Shown in pieces: positions 24,989-32,848 of a stretch of DNA of 33,593 nucleotides. Origin of the DNA: Nitrososphaerota archaeon (lineage in GTDB: Archaea > Thermoproteota > Nitrososphaeria > Nitrososphaerales > Nitrosopumilaceae). A model generated the notes under the pieces. It was not told the DNA's origin. It worked only from the letters and a program-made list of their open reading frames with translations, and ran no database searches. The stretch's first letter is position 1. The number at the start of each line of letters is the position of its first letter. The DNA is taken from assembly GCA_005877205.1 (NCBI GenBank), contig VBPL01000024.1, positions 1 through 33,593 of the forward strand. The letters run 5' to 3'. A program made the translations under genes and the position numbers.

Positions 24989-25207
24989 ATGTCTCAAGTC
25001 TTGGTGACACGTGCCGATAGAAGCAAGATCTTACTCTTTCAGGACCTTTATTTTGGAAAGAAAAAAGTACCTGTAGCAACTACAGTAAAAGAAGTAGTCT
25101 GTACTATATGTGAAAATGGTCTGGAGGAAGGAGTTTCTGTGACAGGGAAAAAAATTGGACAAAAAATGAGATTTTTCTGTCAATATCATTTACCAAAAGA
25201 CATTTGA
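24989..25207 (+). CDS. small putative zinc-binding protein (C-x2-C ... C-x2-H)
   Basis: 72 aa from ATG 24989 (MSQVLVTRAD), which sits about 26 bp after a TATA box; the frame is open much further upstream into trpE. C38-x2-C41 and C64-x2-H67 (FFCQYH) enclose a beta-hairpin-like stretch (NGLEEGVSVTGKKIGQ), the same layout as the protein at 14165-14377. Divergent from the trp operon and convergent with ilvD (27-bp gap). Function unknown; its position invites the guess of a regulatory partner, without direct evidence. Confidence 0.75.
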   Translation: MSQVLVTRADRSKILLFQDLYFGKKKVPVATTVKEVVCTICENGLEEGVSVTGKKIGQKMRFFCQYHLPKDI

Positions 25208-25234
25208 CAATTCAAAACTGAATCGAAAATATTT

Positions 25235-26911
25235 TTAGAATAGAGGTTTCGTGATTGCACCTTCTGATGCAGATGTTACAAGAGACGCATATTTGGCAAG
25301 AACGCCTCGTTCATAATTTGGTTTTCTTGGTTTCCATTCTTTTCTTCTTTGAGCAAGCTCACTTTCAGATACCATGAGGTCTACACTATTTTTCTCCAAG
25401 TCGATCTTAATTTCGTCTTCGTCTTTTACTAGTGCAATGTTTCCGCCTACAGCAGCTTCAGGTGATACATGTCCTATCATAAGTCCTCGAGTTGCTCCAG
25501 AGAATCTTCCGTCAGTTATTAGTGCAACTTTTTCGCCAAGCTTCTGACCTACAAGAGCCGCTGTTACGCCTAGCATCTCTCTCATCCCAGGGCCGCCTTT
25601 GGGCCCTTCATATCTTATTATTACAACATCATTTTCTATTATCTTGCGTTTTGATATTGCATCAAATGCATCTTCTTCTCTATCAAATACTCGTGCTTTA
25701 CCTCTGAATTGCTTGGAGTAAACTCCAGCTACTTTTACAACCGCGCCGTCCGGAGCAAGAGATCCTCTGAGTATAGTGAGTGTTCCGATCTCGTGAATTG
25801 GAGATTCAATAGATTTGAGAACTTTCTGGTTTGCGTCAAATGAGATTGGAATGGAATCTAAATTCTGCTTTAGTGTTTTACCTGTAGCTGTTATGGCATT
25901 TTCGTTCAAGAGGCCTTTTTTCTGGAGGCTTTTCATCAGTAATGGAATTCCGCCTATCTTGTCCAGATCCAACATGACATAGTATCCTCCAGGCCTCATA
26001 TCTGCAATATGAGGCGTCTTTTTCCTTACTCTTTCAAAATCATCAAGTGTAAGTTTTACTCCTATCTCACGGGATAACGCCAAGAGATGCAAAACAGCAT
26101 TTGTCGAACCGCCGATTGCATTAGTTACAGCAATGGCATTCTCAAACGCTTCATATGTCAGAATGTCTTGGGGTCGTATGCCATTTTCCAGTAAGTTAAG
26201 AACAGCTTTACCACTTTCGTATACTATTTTTTCACGCCTTGGATCCTCTGCTGGTGGAGACGCACTTCCAGGTAAGGCAATTCCAATAGCTTCGCTTATC
26301 GACGCCATTGTATTTGCAGTATACATTCCTCCACAGGAACCAGCATTTGGACATGCAACATTTTCCAAATTTTTGAGTGCTTCAATGGTTAACTGACCTG
26401 CTTCATAAGCACCGACTGCTTCATACACATCTTGAATAGTTACTTGCTTGCCTTCGTAAATTCCTGGCATTATTGTTCCACCATAAACGAAAACTGACGG
26501 AATGTTCAGACGTGCCATGGCCATCATTGAACCCGGAAGACTCTTGTCACACCCTGCGATTCCTACAAGACCATCATATTGATGTGCTCTTATCATAAGC
26601 TCGATAGAATCAGCGATAATCTCTCTGCTAACTAAAGATGATTTCATTCCCTCGTGTCCCATAGCGATTCCGTCACTTACTGCAATAGTCGAAAATTCTC
26701 TTGGAGTTCCGCCAGCATCTTGCACGCCGGCCTTTGCCTTTAGAGCCAATCTTCCCAAATGTATGTTACAGGGCGTAGCTTCGTTTCCAGTGTGAGACAC
26801 TCCAATGAACGGTCTTCCAATGTCATCATCGGTAAGACCCATTGCTTTATACATCGCTCGATGAGGAGCTCTTGATGGTCCTTCTACTACATTTCTGCTT
26901 GATATTTCCAT
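25235..26911 (-). CDS. ilvD: dihydroxy-acid dehydratase
   Basis: 558 aa, normal length. Dehydrates 2,3-dihydroxy-isovalerate/methylvalerate to the 2-oxo acids in Val/Leu/Ile synthesis. Fe-S ligands C48 (ATPCN), C121 (GIAGCDKS) and C193 ([11 protein letters not shown]); K123 is the Lys usually carbamylated to bind Mg. It is the only other ilv/leu gene in the window besides the ilvB-leuB operon; ilvC is absent. TATA-like taaaatttaa is about 30 bp upstream. Confidence 0.95.
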   Translation of the reverse strand: MEISSRNVVEGPSRAPHRAMYKAMGLTDDDIGRPFIGVSHTGNEATPCNIHLGRLALKAKAGVQDAGGTPREFSTIAVSDGIAMGHEGMKSSLVSREIIADSIELMIRAHQYDGLVGIAGCDKSLPGSMMAMARLNIPSVFVYGGTIMPGIYEGKQVTIQDVYEAVGAYEAGQLTIEALKNLENVACPNAGSCGGMYTANTMASISEAIGIALPGSASPPAEDPRREKIVYESGKAVLNLLENGIRPQDILTYEAFENAIAVTNAIGGSTNAVLHLLALSREIGVKLTLDDFERVRKKTPHIADMRPGGYYVMLDLDKIGGIPLLMKSLQKKGLLNENAITATGKTLKQNLDSIPISFDANQKVLKSIESPIHEIGTLTILRGSLAPDGAVVKVAGVYSKQFRGKARVFDREEDAFDAISKRKIIENDVVIIRYEGPKGGPGMREMLGVTAALVGQKLGEKVALITDGRFSGATRGLMIGHVSPEAAVGGNIALVKDEDEIKIDLEKNSVDLMVSESELAQRRKEWKPRKPNYERGVLAKYASLVTSASEGAITKPLF

Positions 26912-26977
26912 TAGAATACAGAGGGGTTGATACTGGTTAAATTTTAGCTTTACATTGAAAAGTATGAATTCTACGCG

Positions 26978-26987
26978 TTTTTAATAA
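26978..26987 (+). promoter_or_regulatory. TATA box for the FN3/SHOCT gene
   Basis: tttttaataa centred about 27 bp before ATG 27010. Confidence 0.45.
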
Positions 26988-27009
26988 TCGGCAATATTGA
27001 AAGTTTGGT

Positions 27010-28176
27010 ATGAATAAAAGGGAGTTATCTCTGTTATTGTGTCTCTCACTTGTTGCGTCTTCCACTTTGATTCCAGCATATGCAGAAGTAAACACACTTA
27101 AAACTAATGCTGCCTTTTACAAGGGAGGAAGTAAACTCTATTTTTCAGGAACAATTCAGAACAACGATCCTTCTAGTGTTACATTGCTAATCTTTAATCC
27201 AAACAATGATTTCATATTGCTCTCATCAGGAATCGCTGACGCTGATCACACATTTGAGATAATAGTTGATACTAGTACATCCGATAATCAACATAAATTC
27301 TCAGTTAAAGGAATTTACAACGCAACGGCATTCATTGCCAATAAGACAAGTGGAAAAACCGTAAGTTTTGTCTTTTCACCTGATGGGTCTCCTATTGTCC
27401 CCTCTTCACCTATTGGTCTGACAGCTTCGCCTCGTTCCTCTAATGAAATTGATCTCAGCTGGTCCAGTCCTACAAACAATGGCGGTTCATCAATATCAGG
27501 ATATATAATTGAACGAAATGATGGAAATGGATTTGTTGCAGTTCAAAACACGCAAACAACAACATATCAAGACACGGGTTTGGCTCCAAGCAAACAGTAT
27601 TCCTATAGGGCATCCGCTATTAATTCGGCTGGAACGAGTAATCCTTCTAATGTTGTATACGCAACTACACTGTCTGCGCAAACTCAGACGACACAAAGCA
27701 ATACCCCTACTTCAGGTACAACTAACGACCAATCTATTGACAAAATAATTCAACATAGAATCGAGGCTGCAAAGAAGCTAAAAGAACTAATTGATCAACA
27801 GAACGGACGACATCTAAGCACTGCCTTGCAAGAAAACATAGGAGTTGGAGATTCGATTGGAAAACCAAGCGTAGAAAGCTCTGGCATGGCATCGCTTTTT
27901 ACCTCATCTGGGGAATATGATTTCAAAAATGTTTTGTACCCATTGATTGCATTAGGTGGAGTTGGAATTGTGGTTACTATTTTATACGCAAAAAAGAGAA
28001 ATCCGCTAAGAGCAGATAATCTATCCGCAATAAAGCAAATAGAATCGCCCTATATTCCATCTTCTGACGGATCTGAAGATGACTATGCATTGATGATCTT
28101 AAGAAATAGATTGGCAAAAAGCGAAATTACTGTACAAGAGTACAGGTCAATAAAAGATGCACTCGACGAACCCTAG
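27010..28176 (+). CDS. secreted FN3-domain membrane protein with cytoplasmic SHOCT domain
   Basis: 388 aa. Order: signal peptide at 1-25 (AYA|EV); an Ig-like beta domain at about 28-123; one fibronectin type III domain at about 133-222 (SPIGLTASPRSSNEIDLSW ... SAGTSNPSN); a Thr/Ser/Gln-rich linker; a helical stretch at about 241-265; a transmembrane helix at about 308-327; and a C-terminal SHOCT-like module at about 358-386 (DDYALMILRNRLAKSEIT.EEY-like, ending in a conserved Leu helix). The outside part looks adhesive or ligand-binding and the SHOCT part is intracellular. No enzyme motif. Its TAG shares 4 bp (ctag) with the next gene's stop. Confidence 0.8.
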   Translation: MNKRELSLLLCLSLVASSTLIPAYAEVNTLKTNAAFYKGGSKLYFSGTIQNNDPSSVTLLIFNPNNDFILLSSGIADADHTFEIIVDTSTSDNQHKFSVKGIYNATAFIANKTSGKTVSFVFSPDGSPIVPSSPIGLTASPRSSNEIDLSWSSPTNNGGSSISGYIIERNDGNGFVAVQNTQTTTYQDTGLAPSKQYSYRASAINSAGTSNPSNVVYATTLSAQTQTTQSNTPTSGTTNDQSIDKIIQHRIEAAKKLKELIDQQNGRHLSTALQENIGVGDSIGKPSVESSGMASLFTSSGEYDFKNVLYPLIALGGVGIVVTILYAKKRNPLRADNLSAIKQIESPYIPSSDGSEDDYALMILRNRLAKSEITVQEYRSIKDALDEP

Positions 28177-28775
28177 GTAATTAGCTTAAAAGCATCTACT
28201 CTTGTCAATTGATCATTTATCTGGGTTTCATTCTCGTTGCCGTACGAGATTAGCATTCTGTCATTAGCTTTGAAAACATAATTTCGAATATCTGGAACCT
28301 CGTGATGATTTATGAAAAACTTTAGACTCCACTTGTCATTTGTACAAAACTCGCGTTTATCTGGAAAAGTAAAACACTTGTCAGTAAGCCCTATGCGCAG
28401 CGAATCAAAGAGAAATCCAAGTGTTACATTTGCTGCATGCATATGCACTGTCTCTCCGTTATCTTTCTCAAAATGAATGTAGGGACTTTTGAGTTGATAT
28501 GCAAGTGATGAATAATCAAATTGTTGACCATAAATCATGGTCAAGAGGCCTGCATGGATATGAATTCCTCCCAGAGGGCCTGCACCTGGTGGTACCCCCT
28601 TGGGCGTAGTTTGACTTGATAGCTCGTAGAAATTGTAACTTGAAATAGCCAGAACTGCAACTATCCCAGCTAAAATTGCTAATCCTACGGCCTTGTACTT
28701 GAATTGTTGTTTTTGACGCTTTTCATAAAAGCTTTCCCGTTCTTGATCACGCTCCTCTCGATCTTTTTTGCCCAT
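28173..28775 (-). CDS. membrane protein with His-rich extracellular domain
   Basis: 200 aa. A charged N-terminal region (1-27) is cytoplasmic, then one transmembrane helix at 28-47, then an outside domain. That domain has H72/H74 (GGIHIHAG), H101, H111/H113 (VHMHAANV) and the pair C134/C144, followed by a beta-grasp-like end (LKFFINHHEV ... RMLISYG). Histidine pairs placed like this suggest a metal site, and the two cysteines a disulphide. I recall similar thaumarchaeal proteins sometimes labelled disulphide isomerase, but no CxxC is present, so I do not adopt that name. Function unknown. Confidence 0.75.
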   Translation of the reverse strand: MGKKDREERDQERESFYEKRQKQQFKYKAVGLAILAGIVAVLAISSYNFYELSSQTTPKGVPPGAGPLGGIHIHAGLLTMIYGQQFDYSSLAYQLKSPYIHFEKDNGETVHMHAANVTLGFLFDSLRIGLTDKCFTFPDKREFCTNDKWSLKFFINHHEVPDIRNYVFKANDRMLISYGNENETQINDQLTRVDAFKLIT

Positions 28776-28905
28776 TGAACGATAAACGTCAAAATTTTAC
28801 CCTAATTAAACTCAGCGTAAAATCCGATAAGATTTTGATTATTCTGTTTTAGGTGCTTCATACTTTCAAGTTCTATAATCTGCAAACCCAGTATTTGTTG
28901 CATTA

Positions 28906-28915
28906 CTTTAAATAA
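28906..28915 (+). promoter_or_regulatory. TATA box for the HIT gene
   Basis: ctttaaataa centred about 26 bp before GTG 28937. Confidence 0.5.
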
Positions 28916-28936
28916 AATACCTAATCGCAGAATCAT

Positions 28937-29347
28937 GTGGACTGTCTTTTTTGTGATGTGATTAAAGGAAAACGATCAGCACATGTAATTTACGAAGATA
29001 AGACTCACCTTGCTATAATGGATAAATATCCAATACAACACGGTCATTCCCTTGTGATTCCAAAAGAGCATTATGAAAGAATGATAGATATGCCAATCGA
29101 GAGTGTTTCGGTATTGTTTTCAAAGGTTCCTTTGATTGCACGTAGCATATTAGCTGCTACCGGTGCGGAAGGATTTAACATAGCACAGAATAATGGTAGG
29201 GCAGCTAATCAGATCGTCCCTCATGTGCACGTCCATATCATACCTAGATATATCAAAACTGGAAACCCATGGGCAAGAAGAATAATTGCAAGTGATGTAG
29301 AACTAGAGGAATTAGCTACAAAAATTAGGAATTTTATAAAATCATAA
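28937..29347 (+). CDS. HIT family hydrolase
   Basis: 136 aa, GTG start (an ATG two bases earlier is out of frame). Histidine triad HVHVHII at about 113-119 with the catalytic middle His. The N-terminal MDCLFCDVI with the C-x2-C pair is common in HIT proteins of the HINT/FHIT-like branch, which hydrolyse nucleotide phosphoramidates or dinucleoside polyphosphates. A well-placed TATA box supports the GTG. Its 3' end overlaps convergent thioredoxin by 6 bp. Confidence 0.9.
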   Translation: MDCLFCDVIKGKRSAHVIYEDKTHLAIMDKYPIQHGHSLVIPKEHYERMIDMPIESVSVLFSKVPLIARSILAATGAEGFNIAQNNGRAANQIVPHVHVHIIPRYIKTGNPWARRIIASDVELEELATKIRNFIKS

Positions 29348-29662
29348 TAATTCCTTTATCATAGATTCCATATCAGCTTTTGTCAAACCCACGTGTTTTT
29401 TTGCATCTCTTCTTGCTATGATCCTGCCTTTTTCAAAGGCAATCATCGTAGGAACAGCTTGAATATTGAATCTGTCCCAGAACGGGTTTTCCTCCTCGTC
29501 TACCAGCGCTGTCATTTTTCTTGTACCATCTAGTTTAGCAGCTTCAAAGGTTGGCTTGAAGTTTGTACAGTATGGACACCAGCTAGCATAAAAAAGCACC
29601 AAAGTTTTCTGGTTGTTATTTAGTAATTTGGAATCAAATTCTTCTGAAGTTAAATGTTCCAT
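29342..29662 (-). CDS. thioredoxin-fold protein with CPYC active site
   Basis: 106 aa, single thioredoxin domain. Active site C29-P-Y-C32 (SWCPYC), unlike the CGPC of ordinary thioredoxin and like glutaredoxins or some archaeal redoxins; cis-Pro71 in AVPTM. Cytosolic, no signal. A possible partner of the peroxiredoxin at 7898, but that is inference. TATA-like taaataatt is about 25 bp upstream, so it has its own promoter 51 bp after prf1. Confidence 0.88.
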   Translation of the reverse strand: MEHLTSEEFDSKLLNNNQKTLVLFYASWCPYCTNFKPTFEAAKLDGTRKMTALVDEEENPFWDRFNIQAVPTMIAFEKGRIIARRDAKKHVGLTKADMESMIKELL

Positions 29663-29713
29663 AATATAGCTTGAAGACAGAAATTATTTAGAGCTAACTA
29701 TTGTTATATGGTA

Positions 29714-30988
29714 TCATTGATTTGGATTATATCTCAAAAAGGCACCTACTTTGCCGATGCTCGAAAGCATAGTGCCATATTCAGTTGTTCCTGATACTAC
29801 CTCTACTTTGGCTCCCGTATCGCCTGCAAGTAGCGCCAGATAATCTACAATATCGCGCTCTGATGATTCAAGATCCATGCTTTTGCAGCTAGGACATGGC
29901 TGGCTGAGTAATTCTTGTATCCTAGAAATTACCTTGGGCCGTTCTAAGATTTCGGTTTGAACATTTTGGCATCTTTTACACGTTATGTCGATTTTACGCA
30001 GGTTGGTATCATCTGTTACCAGAACCATATCAACTACGTTTCTCTTGAGAAGAGAAATAATCTCCTTTAAACCGTACGTAGCAAGACCTTTGGAATAATG
30101 TATGTCATGAAAGAGTTTTTCAACAAGTTTTTTCTCCTCGACCATTCTATAATCTGTAAGGACATCCTGTGCCTTACCGAAAGCCTCCCGAACTCCTTCA
30201 GAGCCTGCATAAGACGTATCAAGTGCAGCTATTATCATGTTCTGAAGTCTGTACTCTAGGTATTCTTCCTTTATGAAATTCTCTTTTGTTGGACCAGGAC
30301 CGGAGATGATAAGACCTTTTATTGGATAGATATCGACAAAATATTCTTTTGTGGTATTTGCAACTCTGTTATAATAATCGTTTAATTCCATTTCCCGTAA
30401 TCTTTCAAACCTTCTTGCAGATTGACCTCCTTGTCTATGTTTTCCGGCTACTCCAGACGAAGTTTCTGATAATACATCGAGTTTGTCTCCATGTAGCAAT
30501 CCCCAACCAGCATCTTTTGCGTCTAGCGCCAGAAAACCTATCATGTTTTCATCTTTGAGCATATCTTTTAGGATTTCCACATGAAAATGGTCGTCACATC
30601 TGTAAAGAAATGTTTGAAGCTCTTTTGGTGGCTCTATTTCGTATAGTTTTATCACTTCGCTTCCTATTGGACCGCCGCCTTCTGGTGGGAGTGCACCACA
30701 AAACATAACAAGACCATTGTCTGGTGGTTTCTTGTACAGTTTTAATCTCTGAATCACTCTTGAAAGCGCATCTACCACATGAGTCCTAGTAAGATCTGAT
30801 TTTATGTTGTCAGCAGTACCTTGTTCTTCTCGCAATCCATTAATGACCTCATGAAGGGCTTTTTTTGGAGGCACATAGAGCGAAATCAATTCGGTCCCTC
30901 GTCCAGATTTATCAGATAGTTCTTCGAGTGTTTTTCGCAACTTGTATAATTTTACAGAATCTTGCTTTTCGATTTTTGGTTTGACCAT
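29714..30988 (-). CDS. prf1: peptide chain release factor aRF1
   Basis: 424 aa. Recognises all three stop codons and triggers peptide release. NIKS at 61-64 and YRCDDHF at 129-135 (stop-codon decoding); GGQ at 187-189 in KHRQGGQSARR (hydrolysis); C-terminal zinc ribbon C337-x2-C340 and C365-x2-C368. The length is standard for archaeal aRF1. It starts 21 bp after the DsbA-like gene on the same strand and may be co-transcribed with it. Confidence 0.97.
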   Translation of the reverse strand: MVKPKIEKQDSVKLYKLRKTLEELSDKSGRGTELISLYVPPKKALHEVINGLREEQGTADNIKSDLTRTHVVDALSRVIQRLKLYKKPPDNGLVMFCGALPPEGGGPIGSEVIKLYEIEPPKELQTFLYRCDDHFHVEILKDMLKDENMIGFLALDAKDAGWGLLHGDKLDVLSETSSGVAGKHRQGGQSARRFERLREMELNDYYNRVANTTKEYFVDIYPIKGLIISGPGPTKENFIKEEYLEYRLQNMIIAALDTSYAGSEGVREAFGKAQDVLTDYRMVEEKKLVEKLFHDIHYSKGLATYGLKEIISLLKRNVVDMVLVTDDTNLRKIDITCKRCQNVQTEILERPKVISRIQELLSQPCPSCKSMDLESSERDIVDYLALLAGDTGAKVEVVSGTTEYGTMLSSIGKVGAFLRYNPNQ

Positions 30989-31009
30989 TCAATTACATCC
31001 TAAACGAGG

Positions 31010-31684
31010 TTAGATGCTGTCAAGAGTTTGCTTAAAGACAGAAAAGGGCTGTGCACCCAAAATCTTTGTTACTTTTTTGTCTGAAAATATGATAAACGAA
31101 GGGGTTCCATTTATCCCAATATCTTCTCCGAATCTTTGGTTGTCCAATACCTTTTGCTCATACTTTCTGGTATTGACGCATTTATCAAATTGTGTTACAT
31201 CGAGACTTATATTAGTAGCAAACTGATCTAGTGATTTTTGATTCACCCATCCGGTTCTTTCCCCACCCCAGTTATAGTATAATTCATCATGATACTGCCA
31301 ATATTTGCCTTGATCGTTTGCACAGTATGACGCTTCCGCAGCAAGGACAGAATCTGCTCCATTTAATGGGAAGTCACGAAATACGAAGTTGGCTTTTCCA
31401 GTCTCAACGTATTGTTGGATTAATTGGTCTTTAGTGTTTTGATGAAAAGCATGACAATAGGTACATTGGTAATCTCCCCATTCTATAATGGTAATCTTGG
31501 CATTTGGGTTCCCAAGTAAGGGTGATCCATTTTCAGCTAATGTTTGAAGTGTAAGCTGGGTGGGCTTATTTTCGGTTGAGACCTGAAGTGTAGGTTGATT
31601 GGATCTATCTTCTTGTGGATAAAGAAAATACGCTGATACAATTATCGCAGCTGTTATTGGAATGGCAACGTAGTATTTTTTCAC
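31010..31684 (-). CDS. DsbA-family thiol-disulphide oxidoreductase, membrane-anchored
   Basis: 224 aa, GTG start. N-terminal transmembrane/signal anchor at about 5-22, then a linker, then a DsbA/DsbG-like thioredoxin domain with CTYC (C74/C77 in WGDYQCTYCHAF) and cis-Pro195 (NGTPSF). Two further cysteines (C121, C169) may form a structural bridge. It faces the outside and probably forms or reorders disulphides in exported proteins, such as the surface proteins in this window. TATA-like gaatattaag is 26 bp upstream. Confidence 0.88.
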   Translation of the reverse strand: MKKYYVAIPITAAIIVSAYFLYPQEDRSNQPTLQVSTENKPTQLTLQTLAENGSPLLGNPNAKITIIEWGDYQCTYCHAFHQNTKDQLIQQYVETGKANFVFRDFPLNGADSVLAAEASYCANDQGKYWQYHDELYYNWGGERTGWVNQKSLDQFATNISLDVTQFDKCVNTRKYEQKVLDNQRFGEDIGINGTPSFIIFSDKKVTKILGAQPFSVFKQTLDSI

Positions 31685-31705
31685 GCTGTTTGTGGACGTT
31701 GGAAA

Positions 31706-31715
31706 GAATATTAAG
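31706..31715 (-). promoter_or_regulatory. TATA box for the DsbA-like gene
   Basis: gaatattaag on the plus strand (cttaatattc on the gene's strand), centred about 26 bp before GTG 31684. Confidence 0.45.
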
Positions 31716-31765
31716 ATTGTTTAACCTGGCTTTGTAGGAAAATTGACGCAAACAATTCTATTCTC

Positions 31766-32251
31766 TCACTGTAAATGGTTTCCACAGTTGTAGCAATATT
31801 TGGCAGTATTTCTTTTTGGTGTTCCGCAAATATCACAATTTTGGTGATCTTTTAGTTTAGGTAGAGATGACTTGAGTATAAGATTCTCTGATGCCATATC
31901 TGAACTAATCCAAGATGGTAATGTGGTAATATCAGCACCATCTTTAGGTTCTATAGGATATGGGTTTATCCGCGCAGCAAGATAAGAGGGGATTTCAGAT
32001 GAAATTTCATAGCGGGAGGAGGGTTCAGAAGCGACCAAAACCGGTTCCTCTCTGTTCTTCACTTTAAAACGATCCTCCTCAATTTTGAGATATTCCGTTG
32101 GTTTTATGTCTGTGCTCGTTCGTGATATCTCTGCTTTGCAATAATACCCAATAAGATATTCCATCGTTAGTTTTACTCCAACACCTAGCCTATCTGAAAT
32201 CATCTTTAATTCCTTATAATGTTTGGCGCTAACCGGAATACTAATTCCCAA
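31766..32251 (-). CDS. hypothetical protein with C-terminal zinc ribbon
   Basis: 161 aa from TTG 32251. A TATA-like atattaatataag (32268-32280) about 24 bp upstream supports this start; ATG 32203 is the alternative. The N-terminal 45 residues look like a short helix pair of ribbon-helix-helix type (SIPVSAKHYKELKMISDRLG). The middle is Pro/Ser-rich and probably disordered. The end is a zinc ribbon with C139-x2-C142 and C153-x2-C156 (CDICG ... CYNCG). Probably a DNA- or protein-binding regulator. Function unknown. Confidence 0.7.
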   Translation of the reverse strand: MGISIPVSAKHYKELKMISDRLGVGVKLTMEYLIGYYCKAEISRTSTDIKPTEYLKIEEDRFKVKNREEPVLVASEPSSRYEISSEIPSYLAARINPYPIEPKDGADITTLPSWISSDMASENLILKSSLPKLKDHQNCDICGTPKRNTAKYCYNCGNHLQ

Positions 32252-32848
32252 CCCGATGTCTTATGATCTTATATTAATATAATGTTTACTGAATATATTC
32301 GTATTTTTTAGATACAAAACAATGTTCGATCGGATTGTATTCATATATCAGTCTAGGTTGGCTAGTTCACATGAATGGATCAATTATCAAAAACATGCAG
32401 AAACGTCATTCCTGAACAATAGATATTTACTGTGTTAACAATAGCTTGTAAAGCTTAGCACTTCCCATTGACCATTAAGGGCGGTATTAAAACCCACTAC
32501 AAATACCAATGAGCCAAAATTTTTGCCTCTTGTGTTAGGTAATTAGTAAATATGTAAGGGTTTAAACATTTTCTAACGTTGTCATAATATGGCGTATCAT
32601 TTCCAAAAACGGCAGAATATGTTTATTATTGTTGAAATCTAATTTTTGTTTGGGTTGGTATGTCAGATATATTTCTAGAAATAGTGTGGACATCAAACAA
32701 AACCATGGATTTGTCAAGTCGTACAGCGACAATTTTGGAATAAGGTTCCAGAATTATTCTGCGCTAGATTAATCTACTACAAGGCTGGTTTTCATTTGGT
32801 TGGGTCCGGATGCTGTTGTAACAATCAAAAATACTTGGTCCTCTTTAG
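32252..32848. other. 597-bp region without a clear gene
   Basis: AT-rich stretch between the zinc-ribbon gene and the NHL gene. It holds the TATA box of the leftward gene (32268-32280). In the frame ending at TAA 32772 a GTG at 32686 opens 28 codons (VDIKQNHGFVKSYSDNFGIR...) that look protein-like and could be the decayed end of a surface-protein gene. A second open frame ending at 32904 overlaps the NHL start out of frame. No RNA gene or long inverted repeat was seen. Confidence 0.5.
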
